Part shown: in pieces, positions 5,960 to 14,459 of the stretch
How positions within the stretch are numbered: the first letter of the stretch is position 1
Layout of the letters: every line of letters begins with the position of its first letter
DNA from: Candidatus Omnitrophota bacterium
GTDB taxonomy: Bacteria; Omnitrophota; Gorgyraeia; 2-01-FULL-45-10
NCBI GenBank assembly: GCA_003140915.1
Contig: PLLI01000040.1
Location: 1 to 15,954 of the forward strand
Length of the DNA stretch: 15,954 nt
Direction of reading: 5' to 3'
Program-made: the position numbers and the translations under genes
The notes under the pieces: generated by a model
The model's database searches: none
Seen by the model: the letters and a program-made list of their open reading frames with translations, nothing else
Told to the model about the DNA's origin: nothing

Positions 5960-6631
5960 AGCCAGCACGTCCTTCATTGTATACAGCCCGCTCTTCTTCG
6001 TTGCGATGAATTTTGCCGCCTGGAGCGCGCCCTTGACGAATATGTCGCGCGTCTTCGCGCTGTGCGTTATCTCGATAAGATCGACGTTCGATTCGAACGT
6101 AACCGTATGCTCTCCGACCGTCTCGCCTTCGCGCACGGACTCTATCGGTATCTCCATGTCGCCCTTGATATCCTTGATTATACTGGCCATCTCTTTTGCC
6201 GTTCCGCTCGGCGCATCTTTCTTCTGCACGTGATGCGCCTCGACTATCTCTACGCTGTATTCCGGACCCAGCACCTTCGCTGCATCGCTCACCATCTTGA
6301 AGAGCAGGTTTACGCCAATGGACATGTTGGGCGAAAATACTATCGGTATCTTGCTCGATACTGCTTCGATCTTAGCGCGTTCGGCGTCGGATAATCCGGT
6401 CGTCCCGATCACCATCGCCTTTTTATGCTTTTCGCATAATTCGAGGTGTTCCATTGTGGCTTGTGGCGTGGTAAATTCTATCAGGCAATCGGTATTTTCT
6501 ACGAATTGCTCGGGATTTTCATCGACAACATCAAAAGATCCGCATACGTGGAGATCCGTATCCTCTTTCGCAAGCTCGATGATCCTTGAGCCCATCTTCC
6601 CGCTTGAACCGCTGATACAAATTTTTATCAT
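5954..6631 (-). CDS. dapB: 4-hydroxy-tetrahydrodipicolinate reductase
   Basis: DapB reduces hydroxytetrahydrodipicolinate, the DapA product, to tetrahydrodipicolinate with NAD(P)H. The 225 residues are shorter than the roughly 270 of E. coli but in the range of compact DapB proteins. The nucleotide loop GSSGKMG is at 8-14, GTTGL at 76-80, FSPNMSIGVN at 99-108, and the catalytic and substrate block EAHHVQKKDAPSGTA at 131-145, with the His pair at 133-134. The C-terminal GLYTMKDVL is family-typical, so the palindrome at its 3' end has not damaged the protein. The ATG overlaps the dapA stop (ATGA). AAGGAG lies 11 bases upstream, a long but usable spacing. Confidence 0.97.
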   Translation of the reverse strand: MIKICISGSSGKMGSRIIELAKEDTDLHVCGSFDVVDENPEQFVENTDCLIEFTTPQATMEHLELCEKHKKAMVIGTTGLSDAERAKIEAVSSKIPIVFSPNMSIGVNLLFKMVSDAAKVLGPEYSVEIVEAHHVQKKDAPSGTAKEMASIIKDIKGDMEIPIESVREGETVGEHTVTFESNVDLIEITHSAKTRDIFVKGALQAAKFIATKKSGLYTMKDVLAL

Positions 6632-7500
6632 ATGAGTTTGTACTCCTTCATTGCCTTCACTAATCTTTCTTTATTTTCAGGCAGCATTTCGCATAACGGC
6701 AGCCTCATCTCCGGATCGCACATCTTCTTAAGCCCCATCGCCGTCTTGACCGGTATCGGATTCGTCTCGACGAACATCGCCTTCACGAGAGGGAGCATCT
6801 TATAATGGAGCGCCTGCGCCTTCGCGACATCGCCTTTTTCAAACGCCGCGCACATCTCCGCGACATCGCGCGGGATTATATTAGCGACAACCGAAATTAT
6901 CCCGACTCCGCCTATCGCCATGACAGGCAGGGTCAGCGCGTCGTCACCGGATATCAGCAAGAATTCTTTCGGACAAAGGTTCCTGATACGCGCCATCTGC
7001 TCGAGCGAGCCCGACGCTTCCTTTACACCTATTATATTTTTTATCCCGGCGAGTTTCGCGAACGTTTCAGGCTCGATATTGACGCCGGTGCGCGAAGCGA
7101 TGTTATAAAGTATTATAGGAATGTCGACCGCCTCGGCTATGGCCTTAAAATGCAGGTAGAGCCCCTTCTGCGTCGGGCGATTATAATACGGGCTCACCTG
7201 TAATGAGGCGGCCGCTCCCGCATGCTTAGCATGTTTGGTCAGCGCTATCGCCTCATCCGTTGAGTTGGATCCTGTGCCGGCGATTACGGGAATACGCCCT
7301 TTCGCGAACTCGATCGTAAGCTCGATCACCCTGTCGTGTTCGGCGTAAGAGAGCGTCGCGGACTCGCCCGTAGTCCCGCACGGGACGAGCGCCGAAGTCC
7401 CGTTCTTTATGTGGAACTCGACCAATTCCTTAAGCGCCTTTTCATCGACCTTGCCGCCGCGAAAAGGCGTTACTAACGCCACCATCGAACCTTTAAACAT
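6628..7500 (-). CDS. dapA: 4-hydroxy-tetrahydrodipicolinate synthase
   Basis: DapA condenses pyruvate and aspartate semialdehyde, committing carbon to lysine and diaminopimelate. The 290-residue TIM-barrel enzyme shows GTTGES (42-47, with the proton-relay Thr44 and Thr45), Tyr132 in LYNIASRTG, Arg137, and the Schiff-base Lys160 in GVKEASG. Positions agree to within one residue with the E. coli numbering. The usual Pro in the YNxPxRT motif is Ala here, a tolerated change. The ATG at 7500 has AGGAG 8 bases upstream, lying at the edge of the heptamer repeat that separates it from dapF. It overlaps dapB by four bases. Confidence 0.98.
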   Translation of the reverse strand: MFKGSMVALVTPFRGGKVDEKALKELVEFHIKNGTSALVPCGTTGESATLSYAEHDRVIELTIEFAKGRIPVIAGTGSNSTDEAIALTKHAKHAGAAASLQVSPYYNRPTQKGLYLHFKAIAEAVDIPIILYNIASRTGVNIEPETFAKLAGIKNIIGVKEASGSLEQMARIRNLCPKEFLLISGDDALTLPVMAIGGVGIISVVANIIPRDVAEMCAAFEKGDVAKAQALHYKMLPLVKAMFVETNPIPVKTAMGLKKMCDPEMRLPLCEMLPENKERLVKAMKEYKLI

Positions 7501-7512
7501 AGTGAAATCTCC

Positions 7513-7596
7513 TAGTTAGTCTATGGTCTATAGTCGATAGTGTACCTTGAACTGCCGACCATTGACCATCGATTATCGACCATCATTATCGATTAG
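7513..7596. repeat. Degenerate 7-base tandem repeat between dapF and dapA (about 12 units)
   Basis: Reading from 7513 in steps of seven, most units follow the pattern T-C-G/T-A-T/C-N-G/A. Examples are TCTATGG (7520), TCTATAG (7527), TCGATAG (7534), TTGACCA (7562), TCGATTA (7569) and TCGACCA (7576). The middle units (7541-7561) are poorly conserved. The array runs past the dapF stop, so the last codons of dapF are read from it, and it ends next to the AGGAG of dapA. Confidence 0.7.
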
Positions 7597-8385
7597 CATT
7601 CCGTCGAATACCAATTTTGCTTTTCCTTCGAGATATACATTCCTGAAATTTCCGTCTTTTATCTCAAAATAAACCTTTATCTTTTCGCCGCTCCGCGTCT
7701 CCACGGTAATGGGAGAAGGCATCTTCTCCGCTTCAGCCGAGATTATGGCGCTTGCGACCGCGCCCGTGCCGCAAGCCAGAGTTTCGTCTTCGACGCCGCG
7801 TTCGTAAGTCCTGACCTTTATCGTGTGTTTATCGACTACTTTGACAAAATCGGCATTCGTGCCTTCGGGCGAAAATTCGCCGTGATGCCGGATATGAGAC
7901 CCGAGATTCTTCACGTCTATCTTCTCAAGATCGTCGGTAAAATGGATGACGTGAGGAACCCCCGTATCGACGAAATTCAATTTATACGGGCACTTGTTTA
8001 TCATGAGGCACAGGTTCCACTTTATATCTTTCGGGTCTGTCAATTTTACTTTAACGGTATCGCCTTTTACGCTCGCGTCAAGTACTCCGGCCAGGGTCTC
8101 TATCGTCATTTGAGGCTTTGATATTTTTCTCGACGCGGCATAAAGCGCGACGCATCTGGAGCCGTTGCCGCACATCTCGGCCTCGCTTCCGTCCGGGTTG
8201 AAGATGCGCATCTTAAAATCGGCCTTCTTCGAGGTCTCTATGACAAGCAAACCGTCGGCCCCTACCGCTTTTTTCCTGTCGCACAATTTCCTGGCAAGCG
8301 CAGGTAAGTCTTCGGCATCGCCTGGACGATTGTCAATTATTACAAAATCATTGCCCGTCGCAACTGCCTTCGTGAATTTCATCAT
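7573..8385 (-). CDS. dapF: Diaminopimelate epimerase
   Basis: DapF is a PLP-independent racemase that turns LL- into meso-diaminopimelate, the form used for cross-linking peptidoglycan and as the LysA substrate. The 270-residue protein carries both catalytic cysteines, Cys72 in MCGNGSRC and Cys205 in ACGTGAVAS. It also has GNDFVIID near the start, NPDGSEAE, PEGTNADF and YERGVEDET. The frame is open to a TTG at 8409, but that codon lies in the repeat array. The true start is one of the adjacent ATGs at 8385 or 8382; the second gives the usual MKFTK-type beginning, and GGGGAAGAG precedes both. The last residues, roughly LIDNDGR, are encoded by the 3' heptamer array and are not part of the conserved fold. 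Confidence 0.95.
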   Translation of the reverse strand: MMKFTKAVATGNDFVIIDNRPGDAEDLPALARKLCDRKKAVGADGLLVIETSKKADFKMRIFNPDGSEAEMCGNGSRCVALYAASRKISKPQMTIETLAGVLDASVKGDTVKVKLTDPKDIKWNLCLMINKCPYKLNFVDTGVPHVIHFTDDLEKIDVKNLGSHIRHHGEFSPEGTNADFVKVVDKHTIKVRTYERGVEDETLACGTGAVASAIISAEAEKMPSPITVETRSGEKIKVYFEIKDGNFRNVYLEGKAKLVFDGMLIDNDGR

Positions 8386-8395
8386 TTTTCTCTTC

Positions 8396-8428
8396 CCCAC
8401 AACCCACAACCTAGAACCTACAACCTCA
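8396..8428. repeat. 7-base tandem repeat between lysA and dapF (four units)
   Basis: Four consecutive 7-base units start at 8396, 8403, 8410 and 8417: CCCACAA twice, then CCTAGAA and CCTACAA. A partial unit runs into the lysA stop codon at 8428-8426. On the transcript the units read TTGTAGG to TTGTGGG. The array fills the space from the lysA stop to the GGGGAAGAG ribosome site of dapF. Confidence 0.75.
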
Positions 8429-9682
8429 TCTCAGTATTCGTGGTATTATCTCGCCGTGCACAAGGTCCTTGTAACTTTCGGCCTCTTTTACCGTATAAAA
8501 TTTATTGCCTATGACCATCACTTCTGCGCCCCGCGGACGGGAATTATAGTTGCTCGACATCGTAAAGCCATACGCCCCCGCCGCCATGACGGCCACGAGA
8601 CTTCCCTTTGGCATGCGCGGCAGATACCTGTCCTTACCCAGAAAATCTCCCGTCTCGCAGATAGGCCCTACCACATCCACCCTTTCGGCGGTGGCCGAAG
8701 AATCCTGCCTGACGCGCACCGGCACTATCTTATGGTACGCCTCATACAGGCTGGGCCTGATGAGGTCACTCATCCCGCCGTCGACGATGATAAAAGTCTT
8801 GCGCGGCGTCCTCTTCGTATAGAGGACCTTTGTAACGAGTATGCCGCTATTGCCCGAAATAAATCTCCCCGGCTCCAGTATTATGTTGAGCTTTGACTTT
8901 TTCAATAACGGCAATATCGATTTCGCGAAACTCTTCGCGGTCTGCGGATTTTCGATCGAATAGACGATGCCGAGCCCGCCGCCGATATTGAAATAGTCGA
9001 CCTCGATCTTGCAACTTTTCAGGAATTCCAACACTTTCCTGATGGCCGTAGTGAACGGTTCGGCGTTCAATATCTGCGAGCCTATGTGGATGTGCACTCC
9101 GCGTATATTGAGGTGGGGATATTTCCACCTCGAATTGAATATCTTGTGGGCCGTCTCGAAATCGAGGCCGAACTTGCTCTCGCCCTTGCCGGTAGCGATA
9201 TAGCGGTGCGTCTTCGGAATGACGTCGGGATTTATCCTTACGGCGATGTTGACCTTCTTCTTTAACCGGTTTGCGATCTTCTCGATATCGCCGAGTTCCT
9301 CTTCGGATTCTATATTGAAGAATAGTATCCCGAATTCTATCGCCTCTTCGATCTCACTGTGTTTCTTGCCGACGCCCGCATAGACAACTTTACCCGCCTT
9401 CACGCCGGCCAGCTTTGCCTTGTAGAGTTCGCCGCCCGATACTACGTCGAGGCCTGCTCCGTTCTTTACGAGCGCGCGCAGGACCGCGAGGTTCGAATTC
9501 GACTTGACGGAAAAGCAGACGAGCGGATCGATCGGCCGGAACGCGGTCTTTATCTTCCTGTAATGGTCTATCAGCGTCTTATAACTGTAGAGATAAAAGG
9601 GCGTCGCGACCGACTTTGCGATATCGGCTACCTTTATATTCTCGCAGTATAACTCATTATCCTTAAAATTAAACTCATGCAT
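8426..9682 (-). CDS. lysA: Diaminopimelate decarboxylase
   Basis: LysA decarboxylates meso-diaminopimelate to lysine. It is a fold-type III PLP enzyme of 418 residues: alanine-racemase-like barrel first, beta domain second. Lys60 in FSVKSNSN is the PLP lysine. HIHIGSQ (197-203), the glycine loop NIGGGLG (232-238) and EPGRF (270-274) bind the cofactor. Cys342 in CETGDF (342-347) is the partner-subunit catalytic Cys, with DGGMSDLIRPSLY (301-313) and GAYGFTMSSNYNSRPR (369-384) nearby. The ATG at 9682 has GAAGG 7 bases upstream and lies 12 bases after argH, joining the arginine and lysine blocks in one run. Confidence 0.98.
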   Translation of the reverse strand: MHEFNFKDNELYCENIKVADIAKSVATPFYLYSYKTLIDHYRKIKTAFRPIDPLVCFSVKSNSNLAVLRALVKNGAGLDVVSGGELYKAKLAGVKAGKVVYAGVGKKHSEIEEAIEFGILFFNIESEEELGDIEKIANRLKKKVNIAVRINPDVIPKTHRYIATGKGESKFGLDFETAHKIFNSRWKYPHLNIRGVHIHIGSQILNAEPFTTAIRKVLEFLKSCKIEVDYFNIGGGLGIVYSIENPQTAKSFAKSILPLLKKSKLNIILEPGRFISGNSGILVTKVLYTKRTPRKTFIIVDGGMSDLIRPSLYEAYHKIVPVRVRQDSSATAERVDVVGPICETGDFLGKDRYLPRMPKGSLVAVMAAGAYGFTMSSNYNSRPRGAEVMVIGNKFYTVKEAESYKDLVHGEIIPRILR

Positions 9683-9694
9683 CGATTGGCCTTC

Positions 9695-11053
9695 TTATCC
9701 TCTCTTTATCGACTTTTTTGACTCAACTGAAACTCTAGGATTCAACAGCTTAATAATCTCTTTTCTTATCAACTTATCGGAAAACTTTTTTAATTCGTTG
9801 TCTGTCATGCTTTTTATCTCAACTGAATTATCAATAGCATATTTAACCAGCTTACCTATAATAGTGTGGGCTTCCTTAAAAGCCACTCCCTTATCAACGA
9901 GGTAATAGACAAGATCCGTCGCATACAATCCTTCATCTTCGAGATGCTCTTCTATCTTGACTTTGTTGAATTTAAGCGTCTTTATAAGACCTGCCATTAC
10001 TTTAAGTTCATTCGATACGATTTCAAATGAATTAAATAGTGGCTCTTTATCCAATTGCATGTCCCTGTTGTATGTCAGCGGAAGGCCTTTCATCACAGTC
10101 AAGACACTTACCAAATTGCCATAAAGTCTACCAGTATACCCTCTGACAAGCTCAAGCACATCGGGATTCTTCTTCTGCGGCATTAGTGAACTGCCGGTGC
10201 AGAATGCATCATCTATCGAAATGAAATCGAACTCTTTCGATGACCATATGATCAGGTCCTCCGCAAGCCTCGACAAGTGCATCCCTATTATGGAGATGGC
10301 GCCCAGGATATCGATTATAAAATCCCTGTCGCTGACAGAATCGATGGAGTTCACGGCCGGGCGCAATTTAAACGCATTGGTAAGCCCTTTCATGTCGGGA
10401 ATGTATCCGGAAACGTCCAGATTGTACTTTCCCGACTCTATCGGTGTTCCGGCAAGCGCTCCCGCGCCCATCGTTAATTCTATATTGTCGGTGGTTATCC
10501 ATACCCTATCGCAATCTCGCTTAAGCATTTCGCTGTATGCCAGCAGATAATCCATCAATCGCACCGGTTGGGCGTGCTGCATGTGCGTAAATCCCGGCAT
10601 TATGAGATCGCCGTTATTCGCTGCAGATTCGCACAAAGCCATATCCAGTTCGGTAAGTGCAATTTGCAATCTCATCAGCTCTATCTTACAATACATTTTC
10701 GTTGCGAAGACGACTTGGTCGTTTCTCGAACGCGCAGTATGAAGCTTCATCACCAGATCGCCTACTTTGGCATAAAGTTTATTCTGTATGTCGGTATGTA
10801 TGTCTTCACAAGAGCAATCAGGCTTAAACGTACCCTTCGCTACGCTCGAATAGATCACCTTCAAGCCTTTTTCCAGTTTCGACTTTTCGGTTGCCGTGAG
10901 ATACCCAGCCTTTTTCAATATCTGGATATGCGCAAGCGAACCCACGATATCATACTCGGCCAGCTTATAATCATACTGTATGGATCTGGTAAATTCCTCG
11001 ACGAGTGGATCCGTTGCCTTTTCGAATCTTCCACCCCAGAGTTTTTTACTCAT
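9695..11053 (-). CDS. argH: Argininosuccinate lyase
   Basis: ArgH cleaves argininosuccinate to arginine and fumarate, the last step of arginine synthesis. The 452 residues belong to the fumarase/aspartase superfamily. WGGRF is at 6-10, HTARSRNDQV at 105-114, FTHMQHAQP at 155-163 with the catalytic His160, and the mobile signature loop GSSLMPQKKNPD at 287-298 with the catalytic Ser. The ATG overlaps the argG stop (ATGA) and GGGAG lies 6 bases upstream. The gene is clearly more AT-rich than lysA or dapL: 20 G/C of 60 bases at 9721-9780, against 37 of 60 at 8581-8640 in lysA. The protein is intact. Confidence 0.98.
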   Translation of the reverse strand: MSKKLWGGRFEKATDPLVEEFTRSIQYDYKLAEYDIVGSLAHIQILKKAGYLTATEKSKLEKGLKVIYSSVAKGTFKPDCSCEDIHTDIQNKLYAKVGDLVMKLHTARSRNDQVVFATKMYCKIELMRLQIALTELDMALCESAANNGDLIMPGFTHMQHAQPVRLMDYLLAYSEMLKRDCDRVWITTDNIELTMGAGALAGTPIESGKYNLDVSGYIPDMKGLTNAFKLRPAVNSIDSVSDRDFIIDILGAISIIGMHLSRLAEDLIIWSSKEFDFISIDDAFCTGSSLMPQKKNPDVLELVRGYTGRLYGNLVSVLTVMKGLPLTYNRDMQLDKEPLFNSFEIVSNELKVMAGLIKTLKFNKVKIEEHLEDEGLYATDLVYYLVDKGVAFKEAHTIIGKLVKYAIDNSVEIKSMTDNELKKFSDKLIRKEIIKLLNPRVSVESKKSIKRG

Positions 11054-12243
11054 TGTTTTCTCCCTTTATATGACCCCTTGTATGGCAAGCCCCACAGCTC
11101 GATGAATCCCTTTGCGAGAGACTGGTCGAAGACGTCACCCTCTTCGTAGGTCGCGAGTTCCCTCTTATAGAGCGAATTCGGGGACTTCCGGCCGACGACC
11201 GCGCAATTGCCTTTATGCAGTTTCAGCTTCACGGTGCCGGAAACTTTCTTCTGGGTCTCATCTATAAATTTATCGAATGCGCTCTTGAGCGGCGTATACC
11301 ACAGCCCGTAATATGTAAGCTCCGCGTATTTCTGCGCGATCAGATCCTTAAAGTGCAAAGTCTCCCGGTCAAGAACGAGCGACTCGAGCGCCTTGTGGGC
11401 AGCGTATAACGTCCATCCCGCCGGCGCCTCGTATATCTCGCGCGATTTTATCCCGACGAGCCGGTTCTCGATCATGTCGCTTCTGCCTACACCGGCATCC
11501 CCGGCTATTTTAGCAAGCTTCAGTATCAGGCCTACTCCGCCTATAGTTTTGCCGTTCAATTTCACGGGTATACCGCCCTTAAATTCTATCTCGACATAGA
11601 CAGGCTTCGCCCCTGCCTTATCTATTCCTTTCGTAAGTTGATATATATCTTCGTCAGGCTCGTGATAAGGATCTTCCAGCTTCCCGCTTTCAATCGATAT
11701 TCCCCAAAGATTAACATCAATTGAGTATGGCTTTTTCTTTGTTGTGTCGATGGGGATATTATTATCCTTCGCATATTCTATCTCTTCGCTTCTCGTTTTT
11801 AGTTCCCACTCTCTAACCGGCGCCAATATCTTTAATCTCGGATCGAGTGAGCGTACAGTAACCTCAAATCTCACCTGGTCGTTGCCTTTGCCCGTGCATC
11901 CGTGCGCAACATATTCAGCATTCTCTTTATGGGCCGTCTCGACCAGCCCCTTTGCAATGATCGGCCGCGAAAGCGCCGTCGCGAGAAGGTATCCCGACTC
12001 ATAGACCGCGTCCGCCTTCAGCGCCTTGAATACGAACTCCTTCACGAATTCATCCTTCAGGTCTTCGACGACGACCTTCGAAGCGCCCGTGGCGAGCGCT
12101 CTCTTCCTATACTGCGCAAAATCCGATCCCTGGCCCACGTCAGCCATGTACGCGATGACATCGTAGCCTCTCTTCGCGAGCCATTTAATGATGACCGATG
12201 TATCAAGCCCGCCGGAATACGCCAAAACTACTTTTTTACCCAT
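11050..12243 (-). CDS. argG: Argininosuccinate synthase
   Basis: ArgG ligates citrulline and aspartate with ATP to argininosuccinate. The 397-residue length is typical of the short bacterial type. The N-terminal PP-loop AYSGGLDTSV is at 8-17, GCTGKGNDQVRFE at 115-127, YSIDVNLWGISIESG forms the substrate-binding block, and GRSDMIENRLVGIKSREIYE is well conserved. The ATG has GGGAG 6 bases upstream; the gene starts 13 bases after argF and overlaps argH. It takes aspartate from the same pool used by NadX and, through aspartate semialdehyde, by DapA. Confidence 0.98.
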   Translation of the reverse strand: MGKKVVLAYSGGLDTSVIIKWLAKRGYDVIAYMADVGQGSDFAQYRKRALATGASKVVVEDLKDEFVKEFVFKALKADAVYESGYLLATALSRPIIAKGLVETAHKENAEYVAHGCTGKGNDQVRFEVTVRSLDPRLKILAPVREWELKTRSEEIEYAKDNNIPIDTTKKKPYSIDVNLWGISIESGKLEDPYHEPDEDIYQLTKGIDKAGAKPVYVEIEFKGGIPVKLNGKTIGGVGLILKLAKIAGDAGVGRSDMIENRLVGIKSREIYEAPAGWTLYAAHKALESLVLDRETLHFKDLIAQKYAELTYYGLWYTPLKSAFDKFIDETQKKVSGTVKLKLHKGNCAVVGRKSPNSLYKRELATYEEGDVFDQSLAKGFIELWGLPYKGSYKGRKQ

Positions 12244-12256
12244 AAATATCTCCCGC

Positions 12257-13171
12257 TCATTTTAATAATTTCAACAATATCGCCTTCTCTGTATGCATCC
12301 TGTTCTCCGCCTGGTCGTAAACCACGGAGTTCTTCGAGTCTATCACGGAATCGGTTATCTCCTGCCCTCTGTGGGCGGGAAGGCAATGCATTACAAGGCA
12401 ATCTTTCTTCGCCAATTTAATCAGGCCGTCGTTTATCTGGAAATCCTTAAACGCCTTGAGCCGCGCCTTGGCGCCCTTCTCCTGGCCCATGCTCACCCAC
12501 ACGTCCGTATAAATTACATCCGCGCCCCGGGCGGCAGCCTTCGGATCGTTCGATATCCCTATCTTAGCACCGGATCCATCAGCGAATTTCTTCGCGATAG
12601 CGACTATATCCTTCGCCGGTTCATAGCCTTTCGGCGTGGCTATTTTCATGTCGAGCCCGACCTTGGCAGCGGCACACACCAGGGAGTTAAGCACATTATT
12701 GCCGTCGCCGACATACGAAAGCGTTATTCCTTTAAACGTGCCGAACTTCTCTTTTATCGTAAATATATCCGCCAGCGCCTGGCACGGATGCGCGCGGTCG
12801 CTCAGGCCGTTTATCACCGGGACCGCGGCATATAGCGCAAGTTCCCTCACATCATCATGCTTATAAGTTCTGGCAACGATGCCGTCGAGATACCGCGACA
12901 ATACGCACGCCACGTCTTTTACGGACTCTCTTCCGCCCATATCTATCTCGTCAGGCCCCAGGTAAAGCGCGTGTCCTCCAAGCTGGACCATACCTATCTC
13001 GAAAGAGACCCTTGTTCTGTTAGACGGCTTCTGGAATATCAGGCCTATGGATTTACCTTTGAGCGCATCAGCATATTTGGCCTTATCGGATTTTATCTTC
13101 TTTGTCAGGTCCAGGAGCTCAGATATCGTCCGTGTTTCCAGACACTCTATAGAGATCAGGTCTTCCTTCAT
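12257..13171 (-). CDS. argF: Ornithine carbamoyltransferase
   Basis: ArgF makes citrulline from ornithine and carbamoyl phosphate. The 304 residues show the carbamoyl-phosphate loop as SNRTR (50-54), HPCQ at 128-131, the ornithine-side DVWVSMG (223-229) and HCLPAHRG (262-269) with the conserved Cys263. The SMG motif points to ornithine rather than N-acetyl- or N-succinylornithine as substrate. That agrees with ArgJ in the same operon, which releases free ornithine. The ATG at 13171 has AAGGTGA 4 bases upstream, and palindrome 3 fills the space up to argD. Confidence 0.97.
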   Translation of the reverse strand: MKEDLISIECLETRTISELLDLTKKIKSDKAKYADALKGKSIGLIFQKPSNRTRVSFEIGMVQLGGHALYLGPDEIDMGGRESVKDVACVLSRYLDGIVARTYKHDDVRELALYAAVPVINGLSDRAHPCQALADIFTIKEKFGTFKGITLSYVGDGNNVLNSLVCAAAKVGLDMKIATPKGYEPAKDIVAIAKKFADGSGAKIGISNDPKAAARGADVIYTDVWVSMGQEKGAKARLKAFKDFQINDGLIKLAKKDCLVMHCLPAHRGQEITDSVIDSKNSVVYDQAENRMHTEKAILLKLLK

Positions 13172-13188
13172 ATATTCACCTTTTTATT

Positions 13189-13267
13189 CTTCGAGCGAGT
13201 CCAAAATTATTATTCTCGACTTGGCCTTCGGCCTAGCTCGAACAATAATTTTGGACGAGTCGAGAAG
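13189..13267. repeat. Palindromic element 3 between argD and argF
   Basis: A single long hairpin of about 38 bases per arm. The core is a perfect 13-base inverted repeat, GTCCAAAATTATT (13199-13211) with 13244-13256. GGCC-TTC-GGCC forms the tip (13223-13233), and imperfect CGAG-rich arms (CTTCGAGCGAG at 13189-13199 with the stretch ending at 13267) close the base. It begins directly after the argD stop and ends before the argF ribosome site. The minus-strand sequence after it is purine-rich (GAATAAAAAGG), so a terminator role is unlikely. Its AAAATT core and CGAG arms resemble elements 1 and 2. Confidence 0.85.
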
Positions 13268-14452
13268 CTATACCTTTGAAAATACCTTGTCCAGTATCGA
13301 AATCGCCTTGTCTATTTCGGCTTTCGTTACGTTCAGCGGCGGCATTATCCTTAAGATAGTCTCTTGCGTGCAATTAATGAGCAAGCCCTCTTTAAGGCAC
13401 TCTTTATAAATATCCTCGCCCTTTACGCTCAATTCCACGCCTATTATCAACGCAACGGTCCGTATCTCTTTGACAAAATGATACTTTTTCTTTAAGCCTT
13501 CGAGTTTCTTCTTTAAATAGACGCCCATCGAATTGGTATTCTGCAATAACTTATCCTTCTTTATCGCCTCGAATACAGCCAGTCCCGCGGCGCATACGAT
13601 CGGAGAGCCTCCGAAAGTCGAAGCGTGAGTGCCCGGCGTAAGGACGTCGCCGAATTTCCCTTTTGCCACGGCCGCGCCTATCGGCAATCCACCGCCCAGC
13701 GCCTTGGCAAGAGTCATCACGTCCGGTTCGATATCGTAATTCTGATAAGCGAATATCTTGCCTGCCCTCCCCATCCCCGTCTGCACCTCGTCGAATATGA
13801 GGACTATGTCTTTCTCGTCGCAGAGAGCGCGCAGAGCCTTCATGTACTCGGGGCTTGCAATATTGATACCGCCTTCGCACTGTATCGGCTCGAGCATTAT
13901 CGCAGCCGTCTTATCTGTAACAGCCTCTTTCACCGCTTCGATATCGTTGAACGGTACGTGTATAAATCCTGCCGGCAACGGCTCAAAACCTATCTTTACC
14001 TTATCCTGGCCCGTCGCCGTTATCATTGCGAGCGTCCTGCCGTGAAATGATTTGGTCATAGTTATGATTTCATATTTTCCTTTGTCATGGCCGTATTTTC
14101 TCGCGAGCTTTACGGCAGCTTCGTTCGCTTCCGCCCCGGAATTGGCAAAGAAGACTTTGCCCGGAAAAGAATTCCTGATTATCGCCTCGGCAAGAAGGGC
14201 CTGCGGGGCGCTGTAATAGTTATTCGAGACGTGCAGGAGCAGCTTCGCCTGTTTATTTATCGCGGCAACGACCCTTGAATGGCAATGGCCTATCCCAGAT
14301 ACCGCCCAGCCCGGAAAGAAGTCGAGGTAGGTTTTACCGTCGATATCCCAGACCTTCGCGCCTTTCGCCTTCGCGAGGCATAGCGGCACCCGCTTGTATG
14401 TATGCATTACATATTTGTCGTATAACCCGACTATCTTTTCTGTTTTTTTCAT
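13268..14452 (-). CDS. argD: Acetylornithine aminotransferase
   Basis: ArgD transfers an amino group from glutamate to N-acetylglutamate semialdehyde to give N-acetylornithine. The 394 residues are a class III PLP aminotransferase. NSGAEANE is at 104-111, SFHGRT at 135-140, FDEVQTGMGRAG at 220-231, Lys250 in TLAKALGGGLPIGA is the PLP lysine, and ASTFGGSP is at 277-284. The stretch EIRTVALIIGVEL near residue 330 departs from the common R-G-x-G-L-M-x-G form and is slightly unusual. The ATG has AGGAG 4 bases upstream, at the edge of the heptamer array. With DapL present it need not double as a succinyl-DAP aminotransferase. Confidence 0.97.
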   Translation of the reverse strand: MKKTEKIVGLYDKYVMHTYKRVPLCLAKAKGAKVWDIDGKTYLDFFPGWAVSGIGHCHSRVVAAINKQAKLLLHVSNNYYSAPQALLAEAIIRNSFPGKVFFANSGAEANEAAVKLARKYGHDKGKYEIITMTKSFHGRTLAMITATGQDKVKIGFEPLPAGFIHVPFNDIEAVKEAVTDKTAAIMLEPIQCEGGINIASPEYMKALRALCDEKDIVLIFDEVQTGMGRAGKIFAYQNYDIEPDVMTLAKALGGGLPIGAAVAKGKFGDVLTPGTHASTFGGSPIVCAAGLAVFEAIKKDKLLQNTNSMGVYLKKKLEGLKKKYHFVKEIRTVALIIGVELSVKGEDIYKECLKEGLLINCTQETILRIMPPLNVTKAEIDKAISILDKVFSKV

Positions 14453-14459
14453 ATTTCTC

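Noticed and set aside
5813..6394. Plus-strand 193-codon frame starting in palindrome 2
   Set aside because: Antisense to dapB for most of its length, no family resemblance.
8386..8409. Upstream TTG start for dapF
   Set aside because: It lies in the heptamer array and adds residues unlike DapF; two ATGs with a ribosome site follow.
13189..13267. Rho-independent terminator after argD
   Set aside because: The hairpin is strong but purine-rich sequence, not a T-run, follows on the transcribed strand, and argF starts right after.
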